Positions 1 through 6,090 of a DNA stretch of 6,429 nucleotides are shown in pieces. The notes beneath the pieces are model-generated. The model had not been told where the DNA came from. It saw nothing but the letters and a program-made list of their open reading frames with translations, and did no database searches. The stretch covers positions 1 through 6,429 of the forward strand of contig CATPAV010000203.1 of assembly GCA_955652245.1 (NCBI GenBank). The letters run 5' to 3'. The first letter of the stretch is position 1. Every line of letters starts with the position of its first letter. Both the position numbers and the translations under genes were made by a program. This stretch comes from an uncultured Candidatus Udaeobacter sp. GTDB taxonomy: Bacteria > Verrucomicrobiota > Verrucomicrobiia > Chthoniobacterales > UBA10450.

Positions 1-598
1 GCCGGGCACAGTGCCAAATTGCGCGGAGGCGGGAGTGCTCGGCGTCTTGCCGGGTATTATCGGCATGTTGCAAGCGATTGAGACGATCAAATTGATCGTC
101 GGCATCGGTGAACCGCTGGTCGGACGTCTCCTCCACTTTGAGGCGCTGAAAGTAAAATTTCGCGAGCTTAACTTGCGGCGCGATCCGCAATGCCCCGTTT
201 GTGGGGAGAATCCGACAATTTTTTCTCCGATTGATTACGAGGAATTTTGCGGCGCGCGCCTGCTGCGCGACGACGGCCATGTCACGACAATCAATGTGCA
301 TGAGTTGAAGCGAAAAAGGGAAGGCAACGGGGCGTTTGCGATTATTGATGTGCGGGAACCGTTCGAATACGAAATCGCGCGAATCGAAGGTTCGAAATTA
401 ATTCCGCTGGGCGAATTGCCGACGCGTCTTGATAAGCTTGAGCAGGAGGAAGAGATCATCCTGCTTTGCAAGAGTGGCACGCGCAGCGCACACGCAGCTG
501 AGTTGCTGCGCACTGCTGGGTTCACACGCGCGTACAGCCTCGAAGGCGGCCTCGACGCATGGGCGGACGAGATCGACCCGGCGATGCAGAAATATTAA
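1..598 (+). CDS. moeB: MoeB/ThiF-type sulfur-carrier adenylyltransferase with C-terminal rhodanese domain (5' part outside window)
   Basis: The reading frame is open from base 2 and the start lies upstream, so only the last 198 residues are visible. They begin with the conserved PGTVPNCAEAG-VLG stretch of the E1-like MoeB/ThiF/MoeZ family, whose Cys corresponds to the conserved cysteine in the same motif of E. coli MoeB. A CPVC pair (visible residues 64-67) is the second half of the structural zinc site. Visible residues ~95-195 form a rhodanese domain with IIDVREPFEYE and the active-site loop CKSGTR (Cys156). Family members adenylate the C-terminal glycine of a small sulfur carrier (MoaD, ThiS or similar), and the rhodanese part supplies persulfide sulfur; this happens in the cytoplasm. 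The fused arrangement is that of MoeZ/MOCS3 rather than of E. coli MoeB. Which carrier is served (molybdopterin, thiamine, cysteine or thiolation) cannot be decided here. The stop is three bases from the stop of the converging gene. Confidence 0.93.
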   Translation, partial: PGTVPNCAEAGVLGVLPGIIGMLQAIETIKLIVGIGEPLVGRLLHFEALKVKFRELNLRRDPQCPVCGENPTIFSPIDYEEFCGARLLRDDGHVTTINVHELKRKREGNGAFAIIDVREPFEYEIARIEGSKLIPLGELPTRLDKLEQEEEIILLCKSGTRSAHAAELLRTAGFTRAYSLEGGLDAWADEIDPAMQKY

Positions 599-601
599 AG
601 T

Positions 602-1198
602 CTATTTGACGGCCGCCGCCAAATCCTCTGCGCTCGGCACCTCATTCCATTGCTGGAGTAATTCTCCATTTCGGCCGAAGACGAAGACGTGGAAATCTGC
701 GGCTTCGGGTTGTCCGCCGAGTCGCGACGACGCCGTCCCATCAAAATCCGCCACGGCGAAAATGTCGCTTCTCGCACCACTTGCAATTTTCTTTGCATCG
801 TATCGTGCCTGAAGCCGCTTCGCCTCTTCGTTGAGGCGATGCCGCACCAACATGGTCGCGATCTTGCGCCCGATCCCGGTGTGCTTGTTGGCGAAATGGA
901 GAATCGTAATCATTCTGTAACTTGGATTACCGAGACAATAATCGGGAACACTATCACCAACGGAGCGTGCCTTGTCTGAATCCGCAGTTGTGGCCAGAAC
1001 GACGACACTGATGTGACCGTCAGCGGTGGAAAGCGTATGTCCATCGACATCGACAAAACTGAGTGCATAGCGTTGTCCATTCGAAAGCGTCCCATGTAGA
1101 GGCACAGCGAAAAAGAACGACACTGCTGTCGCAAAGAAGAAGAATTGAAGTGCGCGCAGGCTCACAAGTGAGGATAAATTAGACAGTAAGCGATTCAA
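602..1198 (-). CDS. Secreted thioredoxin-fold protein, YtfJ-like, lacking a CxxC pair
   Basis: The 198-residue product has an N-terminal hydrophobic stretch (about residues 15-34, rich in Phe) that looks like a signal peptide or anchor, so it probably acts outside the cytoplasmic membrane. The rest follows a thioredoxin-like pattern: a beta strand ISVVVLAT (63-70), a helix, a second strand RMITILHF (95-102), then the typical late elements FHVFVFGRNGELLQQW (169-184) and a C-terminal helix. Where thioredoxins carry CxxC, this protein reads TTADSD. Its single cysteine is Cys88, in DYCLGNP, so a classical disulfide oxidoreductase role is unlikely. The late GRNGE-type turn resembles the YtfJ family of uncharacterised periplasmic proteins; that assignment is from memory of the pattern. 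The start at 1198 is TTG with no clear Shine-Dalgarno sequence, and a GTG at 1163-1165 is a reasonable alternative just before the hydrophobic stretch. The gene converges on the sulfurtransferase gene with no visible terminator between them. Confidence 0.72.
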   Translation of the reverse strand: MNRLLSNLSSLVSLRALQFFFFATAVSFFFAVPLHGTLSNGQRYALSFVDVDGHTLSTADGHISVVVLATTADSDKARSVGDSVPDYCLGNPSYRMITILHFANKHTGIGRKIATMLVRHRLNEEAKRLQARYDAKKIASGARSDIFAVADFDGTASSRLGGQPEAADFHVFVFGRNGELLQQWNEVPSAEDLAAAVK

Positions 1199-1211
1199 CT
1201 AATCACGGCTT

Positions 1212-1591
1212 GAAAGAGTAAAAGAATTGCAGGATCGCACGAAACGCTTTGCAGTCGCTGTTGTGCGGTTCTTCTCGCGACTGCCAAAAGACCGAAGCCG
1301 CAAGGGTAATCGGATGTCAATTACCCCGGGCGGGCACCTCCGTTGCGGCAAACTACCGGGGAGCTTTTTGTGCTCGATTCGCTCCGGATTTCATTTTCGA
1401 AGATTAGCGTCGTTCTGGAGGAAGCTGATAAAACACTCTTTTGGCTCGAATTGCTGGCGGCTGCAGGCATCATCGAATCACGATTGACGTCAAGCCTCAG
1501 TGCCGAATGCAATGAACTGCTTATGATATTTTCGGCGTTGTTCGCCACCGCGAAAGCTATTCGTTTATTCACTAAATCGTTGATTTGTTAA
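1212..1591 (+). pseudogene. Four-helix-bundle (S23/IVS-type) protein gene broken by two +1 frameshifts
   Basis: Three pieces in three successive frames join into one recognisable protein. Piece one, up to about base 1304, reads KELQDRTKRFAVAVVRFF then SRLPKDRSRK. Piece two, 1306-1395, reads VIGCQLPRAGTSVAANYRG and continues to DFI. Piece three, from 1397, reads SKISVVLEEADKTLFWLELL and ends near TAKAIR, stopping at 1589-1591. This is the order and wording of the four-helix-bundle family related to the 23S rRNA intervening-sequence protein (LLRAGTSVAANY-type turn, DFI-KI, ALEEAxETxYWL). The shifts coincide with GGG at 1304-1306 and TTTT at 1394-1397, each consistent with one extra base. Without the second correction the frame hits TAG at 1405-1407. 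There is also no good start: the codon before KELQDRT is GTA, and the only nearby alternative is TTG at 1227. The family's function is poorly known; some members bind nucleic acid or act with partners. It is either a decayed gene or two sequencing errors. The stop abuts the next gene's ATG. Confidence 0.78.
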
Positions 1592-2281
1592 ATGACAAAG
1601 CATTATCGCATCGCGATCGTCCGCGTTTGGTTGTCGGTTCTTTTCGCCTTTGGTTTTGTTGCCTGCGATCGGGTGATGACTTCGCGCTATACCCAACTGG
1701 TTCAAGACGCAGATGGGAAATCAGCGCAGGGAGATTTTGCGCGCGCGATCAACCTTTACGAAGCCGCACTAGATGACAGCCCGCGATGCGCCGACGTCCA
1801 TTACAAGCTGGCGCTACTCTACGACGACAAACTGAATGATCCGATCAGTGCGCTGCACCATTTTAAGCGTTATCTCGCGCTCAGTCCAAATGGCTCTCAT
1901 GCAAACGATGTGAAGAATTCCATAAAACGTGATGAGGTCGCGGCGCTTACGATCTTGTCAGGCGACTCCGTCGTGCCTCGAGCCGAGGCCGCCCGGTTGC
2001 GAAATGAAAATCTTAATCTGCACAAAGAACTCGAAGCACGCTCTGCAACATTTCGGAGTGCGCCGGATAAATCACGAGCACGCGATATAAAGCCGGGAAA
2101 AACCGCCTCGACGAAATCGGGGGGCCGAACCTATATCGTTCAATCAGGCGATACGCTCGCCTCGATCTCGCGAAAATTTTACAAATCCTCGGCGCGCTGG
2201 GAAAAGATTCTCAATGCGAACAAGGAAAGCATCCACAATCCTGAAAATCTGAAGGTTGGCCAGAGCTTGATTATCCCCTAG
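1592..2281 (+). CDS. TPR-like repeat and C-terminal LysM domain envelope protein (possible lipoprotein)
   Basis: The 229-residue product begins with a basic N-terminus and a hydrophobic segment (about residues 8-24) ending in GFVAC. Cys25 could be a lipobox cysteine, although Phe at -3 is not the usual residue. Residues ~33-105 form tetratricopeptide-like helical pairs (GDFARAINLYEAALDDSP, then HYKLALLYDD and ALHHFKRYLALSPN). A polar region with likely coiled coil (RAEAARLRNENLNLHKELEA, 130-149) and a basic low-complexity linker (~150-178) follow. Residues 180-229 are a full LysM domain (TYIVQSGDTLASISRKFY ... NPENLKVGQSLIIP), the peptidoglycan-binding module. The protein is therefore expected in the periplasm or at the outer membrane, contacting peptidoglycan through LysM and possibly partners through the TPR region. 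No catalytic domain is present. The ATG directly follows the TAA of the broken four-helix-bundle gene; no Shine-Dalgarno sequence is evident. Confidence 0.88.
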   Translation: MTKHYRIAIVRVWLSVLFAFGFVACDRVMTSRYTQLVQDADGKSAQGDFARAINLYEAALDDSPRCADVHYKLALLYDDKLNDPISALHHFKRYLALSPNGSHANDVKNSIKRDEVAALTILSGDSVVPRAEAARLRNENLNLHKELEARSATFRSAPDKSRARDIKPGKTASTKSGGRTYIVQSGDTLASISRKFYKSSARWEKILNANKESIHNPENLKVGQSLIIP

Positions 2282-2681
2282 CGCTTTGCTTTGGGGAGGA
2301 CACGTCGCGATCATGTACCGTCCTACCAGACGTTTTGCGCGCGCGATCGGATTTCTTTACGCGCTACGGCTGCTCGGGCGATACAACCGGCGGGCCCACA
2401 ATCCCGCCCCGCCAATGTTACCCGGGTTGACTGTGCCGACTATGGTGCTGTTGATGTTTCCTACATCCACTCCAGGCGGGCGAAAGAACGCCGTCTCAAT
2501 TGGTGGTTGCAGGCCCGGAATAGCTGGAAATCCGGCGAACAACTCGCTATTCGCGATAAATTCTGCGACATTGAAAGGTACCGGCTGACTCAAGCAGAAT
2601 TAATGTCCCTTTCGACATTAGAGCCGCGAAAATCGGGCCCCACCAGCGCACGCTCTGCCCGATATGACTCCGTGCTGTCAT
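2282..2681. other. 400-base gap with no recognised gene
   Basis: This stretch lies between the LysM protein stop and the 3' end of rnd. It holds several overlapping open frames on both strands and none with a recognisable domain. The most protein-like is a minus-strand frame at 2357-2593 (78 codons, TTG start, in-frame TAA three codons upstream) reading VPFNVAEFIANSELFAGFPA and later RPPGVDVGNINSTIVGTVNP. It is rich in Gly, Pro and Asn, and I do not know the family. A plus-strand frame 2291-2779 runs into the rnd coding region and has the Arg/Ser-rich composition of a shadow. A GC-rich inverted repeat (GGCGGG 2389-2394, CCCGCC 2403-2408) and a second hairpin at 2601-2620 are present. The stretch may be a decayed gene or unassigned intergenic DNA. 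Confidence 0.5.
2601..2620 (-). terminator. Perfect 7-bp hairpin downstream of rnd, possible weak terminator
   Basis: TAATGTC (2601-2607) and GACATTA (2614-2620) are exact inverted copies around a 6-base loop. The hairpin lies about 60 bases past the rnd stop on the minus strand and is followed there only by ATTCT, not a proper T run. Given the AT-rich stem and missing U tract, it may be a weak or Rho-assisted end of the coaE-rho-rnd transcript, or it may have no role. Confidence 0.3.
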
Positions 2682-3824
2682 CTAGAAGCCGAGAGCGGCG
2701 CGTTGCCACGGAACCAGCAAAGTTGTTGCGCGAGTTTGGTCCGCAGCGATCACCCCGAGCGTGCTACGTGGAGCGATAAAAGACGGCTCCAAATCGAGTT
2801 CCATTGCCGCGCGATCCCGTCGCCGTCGCAATTCTTCGGTCCGAGCTATCATCTCCGCGCTCGGCCGTGTTACGGAGCGGCGCCGCGAAACCGGCCATTC
2901 CGATTCGCGCGACTGTAATGCGCTCTGCGCTGCTGCGCGAAATGCCTGACGCCGTCGCGAGGAAAAATGTCTGTAATCAGGCAGCTTTTCCGAGGCGAAA
3001 CTTACCGCTGCATTCAGCAGCTCGTGATTTTGCAAAATATGAAATGGCGGCCGGTCCGCCGCCTGCGCTTCTTTCTCGCGCCATTGCCACAGCGCGCGTA
3101 ACACGGCAGCCGCCCGGCCGCGCAGCAAAGCAGATCCACGAACGCGCCAAACTTCGTCCTCATCGCGCACACGTTCCACCGCCGCCTGCTCGATTGCGCG
3201 TTGGCAGGATTGCTGCAACCAATCGAGGTGATTGCGTTCTCGTAACTGCGATTCGAGGCGTTCGGCCAGCGGCAACAAGTAATGCGTGTCATTTATGGCA
3301 TATTGGAGCATTCGCGCGGGGAGAGGACGCCGCGCCCAATTTGCCTTTTGAGAACCCTTGCCAAGTTCCACGCCGAAGTACCGTTTCACCAAAGCAGCCA
3401 GACTAAATTCACGAATCCCGAGCAGGCGCGCTGCAATCACGGTGTCAAAGAGGCGCTGCGCGGTAAAGTTCAGCCCTCGACGGAGTAGTCGCAGGTCGAA
3501 ATCCGCGCCGTGTAAAACGATTTCTTTTCGCTCCAGCGCGGCGCACAACGGCGCAAGATCGACACCGGCCAGTGGATCGACAACGTAATCCCGCCCCGGG
3601 AGACTGACCTGGACCAGACAAAGTTTCTCTCGATAACAATGGAGACTGTCGGCTTCGGTATCGACCGCCACGCGATCGACAGCCTCGATTTGCCCAAGCA
3701 GCTCGGCCATCTTCGCGGCAGTCGCGATCGGACCTCTTAAGAAGGACGAATGACGAATGTCTAATGACGAAGGAATGACGAAATCCGAGTGAGGAGAAGA
3801 AGTCTCCGATCGCTTATTCGTCAT
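2682..3824 (-). CDS. rnd: Ribonuclease D (DEDDy 3'-5' exoribonuclease with HRDC domain)
   Basis: The frame encodes 380 residues, close to the ~375 of E. coli RNase D. The exonuclease domain spans about residues 32-200. Exo I is VAVDTEADS (Asp55, Glu57), Exo II is HGADFDLRLL (Asp110), and Exo III is QYAINDTHYLL (Tyr175, Asp179), giving the full DEDDy set for two metal ions. An HRDC-type helical domain follows (~222-300, around REKEAQAADRPPFHIL), with the family's C-terminal helices (EPSFIAPRSTLGVIA). The enzyme trims 3' ends of structured RNAs such as tRNA precursors in the cytoplasm. The start is doubtful. The ATG at 3822-3824 sits inside an inverted-repeat array, and residues 1-31 are translated repeat. 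Homology to other RNase D proteins begins only near PIAT at residue 32. The next in-frame ATG (Met39, 3708-3710) would cut into the first beta strand. An AAGAGG lies just before residue 32, but the codon there is ATC. It follows rho with a 45-base gap. Confidence 0.9.
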   Translation of the reverse strand: MTNKRSETSSPHSDFVIPSSLDIRHSSFLRGPIATAAKMAELLGQIEAVDRVAVDTEADSLHCYREKLCLVQVSLPGRDYVVDPLAGVDLAPLCAALERKEIVLHGADFDLRLLRRGLNFTAQRLFDTVIAARLLGIREFSLAALVKRYFGVELGKGSQKANWARRPLPARMLQYAINDTHYLLPLAERLESQLRERNHLDWLQQSCQRAIEQAAVERVRDEDEVWRVRGSALLRGRAAAVLRALWQWREKEAQAADRPPFHILQNHELLNAAVSFASEKLPDYRHFSSRRRQAFRAAAQSALQSRESEWPVSRRRSVTRPSAEMIARTEELRRRRDRAAMELDLEPSFIAPRSTLGVIAADQTRATTLLVPWQRAALGF

Positions 3825-3858
3825 TTGAGCATTCGGGCTTCATTCGTGCTTCGTCATT
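3745..3858. repeat. Inverted array of the 9-base unit AATGACGAA/TTCGTCATT
   Basis: The unit AATGACGAA occurs exactly at 3749-3757, 3763-3771 and 3774-3782. Its reverse complement TTCGTCATT occurs at 3817-3825 and 3850-3858, with degenerate copies between (for example GACGAATGT, ATTCGGGCTTCATTCGTGC). The two arms face each other across a centre at about 3800, where GGAGA (3793-3797) and TCTCC (3803-3807) form an inner stem, so the whole segment could fold into a long imperfect hairpin. It starts just 12 bases past the rho stop and covers the annotated rnd start codon. Similar GAATGACGAA-type arrays are, as I recall, scattered through verrucomicrobial and related genomes. No transposase or target duplication is visible here. 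Confidence 0.8.
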
Positions 3859-3869
3859 TGCCACAGAAA

Positions 3870-5216
3870 TCACTTCAATCCGCTCAAAAGCAGTTCGGCG
3901 TTGGTTTTCGTCGCTTCGAGATTCTCGATTAACTTCTCCATCGCCTCGATAGGAGGAAGCGCCGCCATCGTCTTCCGCAACATCTGCACGCGCTCCCATT
4001 CATCGGGATGATACAGTAAATCCTCGCGGCGCGTGGCCGATTGCAAAACGTGTATCGCCGGATAAAGCCGCTTCTCGACCAGCGCTCGGTCGAGATGCAA
4101 CTCCATGTTCCCGGTACCTTTGAACTCTTCAAAAATCAATTCGTCCATGCGGCTGCCGGTTTCGATCAACGCCGTCGCGAGAATTGTGAGGCTGCCACCT
4201 TCCTCGACATTTCGCGCCGAGCCGAAAAATTTCTTTGGTTTGATGAGCGCCTTCGCGTCGACGCCTCCAGACATGGTCCGGCCTTTGCCTGGTTGTAGAT
4301 TATTATAGCCGCGGGAAAGCCGCGTGATGCTGTCGAGTAAAAGCACGACATCTTGCTTCATTTCTAACAGACGTTTGGCGCGCTCCAGGACCAACTCGGC
4401 GACCTGCACATGTCGATGGACGCTTTCATCGAAGTTCGAATGATAAATCTGGCAATCAATTTCCCGCTCCAGATCGGTCACTTCTTCCGGCCGTTCGTCC
4501 ACTAACAGCAGAATGAGGGCGATCTCCGGATGATTTACCCGAATCGCTTTAGCGATTTCCTTGAGCAAGATTGTCTTGCCCACTCGCGGTGCCGCGACAA
4601 TGAGGCCACGCTGCCCCCGTCCAAGCGGTGCCAGCAAATCAACTGCCCGGGCGCTGATGGAATTCGTCTTTGGATTTTCGAGCATGATCCGACCTTGTGG
4701 AAACTGTGGCGTCAGTTTGTCGAAGTCCGTCGGCTCGCGCCACTGGTCCGCTGGTTGGCCTTCGATCATTGTGATTTGTTCAAGCGTAAGGAACTTCTCG
4801 CGGTGACCCGGGAGCCGTATTATTCCGGCGAGTTTCTGACCGGGACGCAGGCGATATTGCTCGATCGCCTCGCGTGGAACGCAAACATCCTCGGGGACAG
4901 GCAAAAAGTTCAATTTCGGCCAGCGAAGCATAGCGAACGAGTCGTTCACTTGATCGAGAAAGCCTTCCGCCGTAACCATTGCCCCGGCGTCTAATGCCGC
5001 ACGAGTTACGTCAAGAATGTGTTGATGACGCGAGCGCGCCGGATGCAGATGCAGATCCAAATCGCGGGCCAACGATTCCAGCTCTTCACCCGAAAGTTCT
5101 TGCAGTCCGTTCAGATCAATTGGGGGCGCCGTAGCTGTAGTCGGGAGCACTGACCCCGGCCCTCTGACAGCGACCCCGGCTGCACCACCCTCATTTACTA
5201 ACATTTCGACCATCAT
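3870..5216 (-). CDS. rho: Transcription termination factor Rho
   Basis: The 448-residue product has the whole Rho architecture. A short non-conserved N-terminus is followed by a Rho_N helical domain (~34-78), the cold-shock-like primary RNA-binding domain (~84-155, GFLDQVNDSFAMLR through QKLAGIIRLP) and the RecA-type ATPase. Walker A is AAPRVGKT (208-215). The catalytic-glutamate region is LLVDERPEEVTD (Glu241, Arg242). Walker B is VVLLLDSITR (Asp295), and the Q-loop region is YNNLQPGKGRTMSGGVDA (304-321). KKFFGSARNVEEGGSLTI and EEFKGTGNMELHLDR, with a candidate arginine finger at Arg377, follow. The hexameric helicase binds C-rich nascent RNA and releases RNA polymerase. Compared with E. coli Rho (APPKAGKT), the P-loop carries Ala, Arg and Val at three positions but keeps GKT. 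The ATG at 5214-5216 overlaps the coaE stop as ATGA, implying translational coupling; Met2 and Met5 are alternative starts. Confidence 0.98.
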   Translation of the reverse strand: MMVEMLVNEGGAAGVAVRGPGSVLPTTATAPPIDLNGLQELSGEELESLARDLDLHLHPARSRHQHILDVTRAALDAGAMVTAEGFLDQVNDSFAMLRWPKLNFLPVPEDVCVPREAIEQYRLRPGQKLAGIIRLPGHREKFLTLEQITMIEGQPADQWREPTDFDKLTPQFPQGRIMLENPKTNSISARAVDLLAPLGRGQRGLIVAAPRVGKTILLKEIAKAIRVNHPEIALILLLVDERPEEVTDLEREIDCQIYHSNFDESVHRHVQVAELVLERAKRLLEMKQDVVLLLDSITRLSRGYNNLQPGKGRTMSGGVDAKALIKPKKFFGSARNVEEGGSLTILATALIETGSRMDELIFEEFKGTGNMELHLDRALVEKRLYPAIHVLQSATRREDLLYHPDEWERVQMLRKTMAALPPIEAMEKLIENLEATKTNAELLLSGLK

Positions 5217-5812
5217 TGCTTTAGCCAGAGCGCGACGAGCCTGCGCGCCTGCTCGCCAAGGGCCGCACGAGCGCCGTTATTCCAAACCACGTGGTCTGCC
5301 CGTCTGATTTTTTCGTCGAGAGGCATTTGTGAGTTGATCATTTGTTCAGCCGCGGAGTGTTCAAGCGACGTGCGCTCCATCAGCCAGCGTAATTGAGTCC
5401 TGTAGGAACAGGCGACCACGACCACTCGATCGCACAACTTTTCACCGCCGGTTTCATAAAGAAGTGGGATATCAGCGAAGAAAAAATCGGGAGAGTTACG
5501 ATGCGTTTCCGCTTCCGTGCTCCATTGGCGACGAATCCGCGGATGGAGAATTTGTTCGAGCGCGCGTCTTTTAGCCGCGTTGGTAAAGACTGTATGGCGA
5601 AGCGCCTCTCGATTCAACTCCCGATCGACCGAAAAAATCGCACTCCCAAATTCGCGTCGAATCTCTCTTTTAACCTCCAGATCAAGATCGACAAGTTGAT
5701 GCGCAGCCTGATCGGCGTCGAAAAACTTGGCGGCGGGAACAATCTCGCGGAGACATTCGCAAAAGCTGGTCTTGCCTGTGGAAATTCCGCCGGTGATCCC
5801 GATGACAGGCAT
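5213..5812 (-). CDS. coaE: Dephospho-CoA kinase
   Basis: The 199-residue length is typical for the family (~200). The N-terminus is VIGITGGISTGKT, a P-loop (residues 8-15) where most homologues read GGIGSGKS. It is followed by the CoA-lid and substrate markers FFDADQAAHQLV (Asp32, Asp34), ILHPRIR (His90, Pro91), DIPLLYETG (114-122) and the late stretch VVVVACSYRTQLRWL with the NSQMPLDEKIRRADHVVWNNG signature. The enzyme phosphorylates the 3'-hydroxyl of dephospho-CoA with ATP, the last step of coenzyme A synthesis in the cytoplasm. It is the first gene of the minus-strand cluster and overlaps rho by four bases. No Shine-Dalgarno purine tract precedes the ATG at 5810-5812, and a candidate promoter lies 40-70 bases upstream. 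Confidence 0.97.
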   Translation of the reverse strand: MPVIGITGGISTGKTSFCECLREIVPAAKFFDADQAAHQLVDLDLEVKREIRREFGSAIFSVDRELNREALRHTVFTNAAKRRALEQILHPRIRRQWSTEAETHRNSPDFFFADIPLLYETGGEKLCDRVVVVACSYRTQLRWLMERTSLEHSAAEQMINSQMPLDEKIRRADHVVWNNGARAALGEQARRLVALWLKQ

Positions 5813-5852
5813 TTAAGTGAAGATTAAAAAGGAGCCCGGTTGAGCGCGTTTT

Positions 5853-5880
5853 ATTCTCCACATCCGCGACGACTTGTCTA
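5853..5880 (-). promoter_or_regulatory. Candidate sigma70-type promoter for coaE-rho-rnd
   Basis: On the minus strand TAGACA (5880-5875, five of six matches to TTGACA) and GAGAAT (5858-5853, four of six to TATAAT) are separated by 16 bases. The pair lies about 40-70 bases before the coaE ATG and just downstream of the intrinsic terminator at 5903-5945, where a promoter is needed if that terminator works. The assignment rests on consensus similarity only, and an adjacent AATAAA could serve as the -10 instead. Confidence 0.35.
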
Positions 5881-5902
5881 ACTCACTTCTCGCTCTTTCA
5901 GC

Positions 5903-5945
5903 AAAAAACAATCAGCCGCCACGCGGTCAGACGCGGCGGCTGATT
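5903..5945 (-). terminator. Intrinsic terminator, minus strand, upstream of coaE
   Basis: AATCAGCCGCC (5910-5920) and GGCGGCTGATT (5935-5945) form a perfect 11-bp stem, which can extend by a further GCG/CGC pairing inside. Read on the minus strand, the stem is followed one base later by six T residues (A run at 5903-5908). This is a textbook Rho-independent terminator for a transcript coming from the right. It closes the tail-fibre-type remnant, whose open frame stops at 5927-5929 within the loop, and shields coaE from read-through. On the plus strand no T run follows immediately; a TTTTTT appears about 13 bases later. Confidence 0.85.
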
Positions 5946-6090
5946 CCCAGAGATTGATTTTTTAAAGGATTAATCAGTACTACTTGCGGCGCAGCCTTGC
6001 GCATTTCAAGCTGGACGCTCACTTTCTGGATTTGCGCAGCCTGCTCTTTCAAGGCGACAGTAAGGGCTTTGATTTCCTTTTGCTGTTGCG
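5927..6090 (-). pseudogene. Remnant of a coiled-coil C-terminus, tail-fibre/endosialidase-chaperone type
   Basis: A minus-strand open frame nominally begins at 6226, but its first ~45 residues run antisense through the start of fabI and look like nothing known. From residue 47 it reads QQQKEIKALTVALKEQAAQ, then IQKVSVQLEMRKAAPQVV, a heptad coiled coil followed by an Ala-Pro-Gln-Val-Val end. This closely resembles the extreme C-terminus of verrucomicrobial proteins that carry an intramolecular chaperone of endosialidase (peptidase S74 type). That resemblance is from memory and was not searched. About 20 extra residues follow before the stop inside the terminator stem-loop, suggesting that the original stop was lost by a shift. 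Nothing of the chaperone domain itself is present upstream, so this is best read as the stump of a deleted gene that kept its terminator. A genuine small coiled-coil protein is less likely. Confidence 0.55.

Noticed and set aside
2389..2408. GC-rich inverted repeat GGCGGG/CCCGCC as terminator of the LysM gene
   Set aside because: No T run follows on either strand and it is over 100 bases past the stop; likely chance in GC-rich DNA.
2291..2779. Plus-strand 162-codon open frame
   Set aside because: Runs into the 3' coding end of rnd, no recognisable domain, Arg/Ser-rich; not supported as a gene.
2804..3406. Plus-strand 200-codon open frame
   Set aside because: It lies antisense within rnd, whose DEDDy motifs are intact, and it is Arg/Ala/Pro-rich with no domain; a shadow frame.
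3745..3858. CRISPR array
   Set aside because: The units are only 9 bases, in both orientations and irregularly spaced, with no spacers of constant length and no cas genes.
4530..4994. Plus-strand 154-codon open frame
   Set aside because: Antisense to the highly conserved Rho ATPase core; no family pattern of its own.
5393..5827. Plus-strand 144-codon open frame
   Set aside because: Antisense to coaE over nearly its full length; composition of a mirror frame.
5829..5881. AAGGAG followed by TTG and a 14-codon plus-strand frame
   Set aside because: Very short, lies in the coaE leader on the opposite strand, and no promoter or conservation can be shown.
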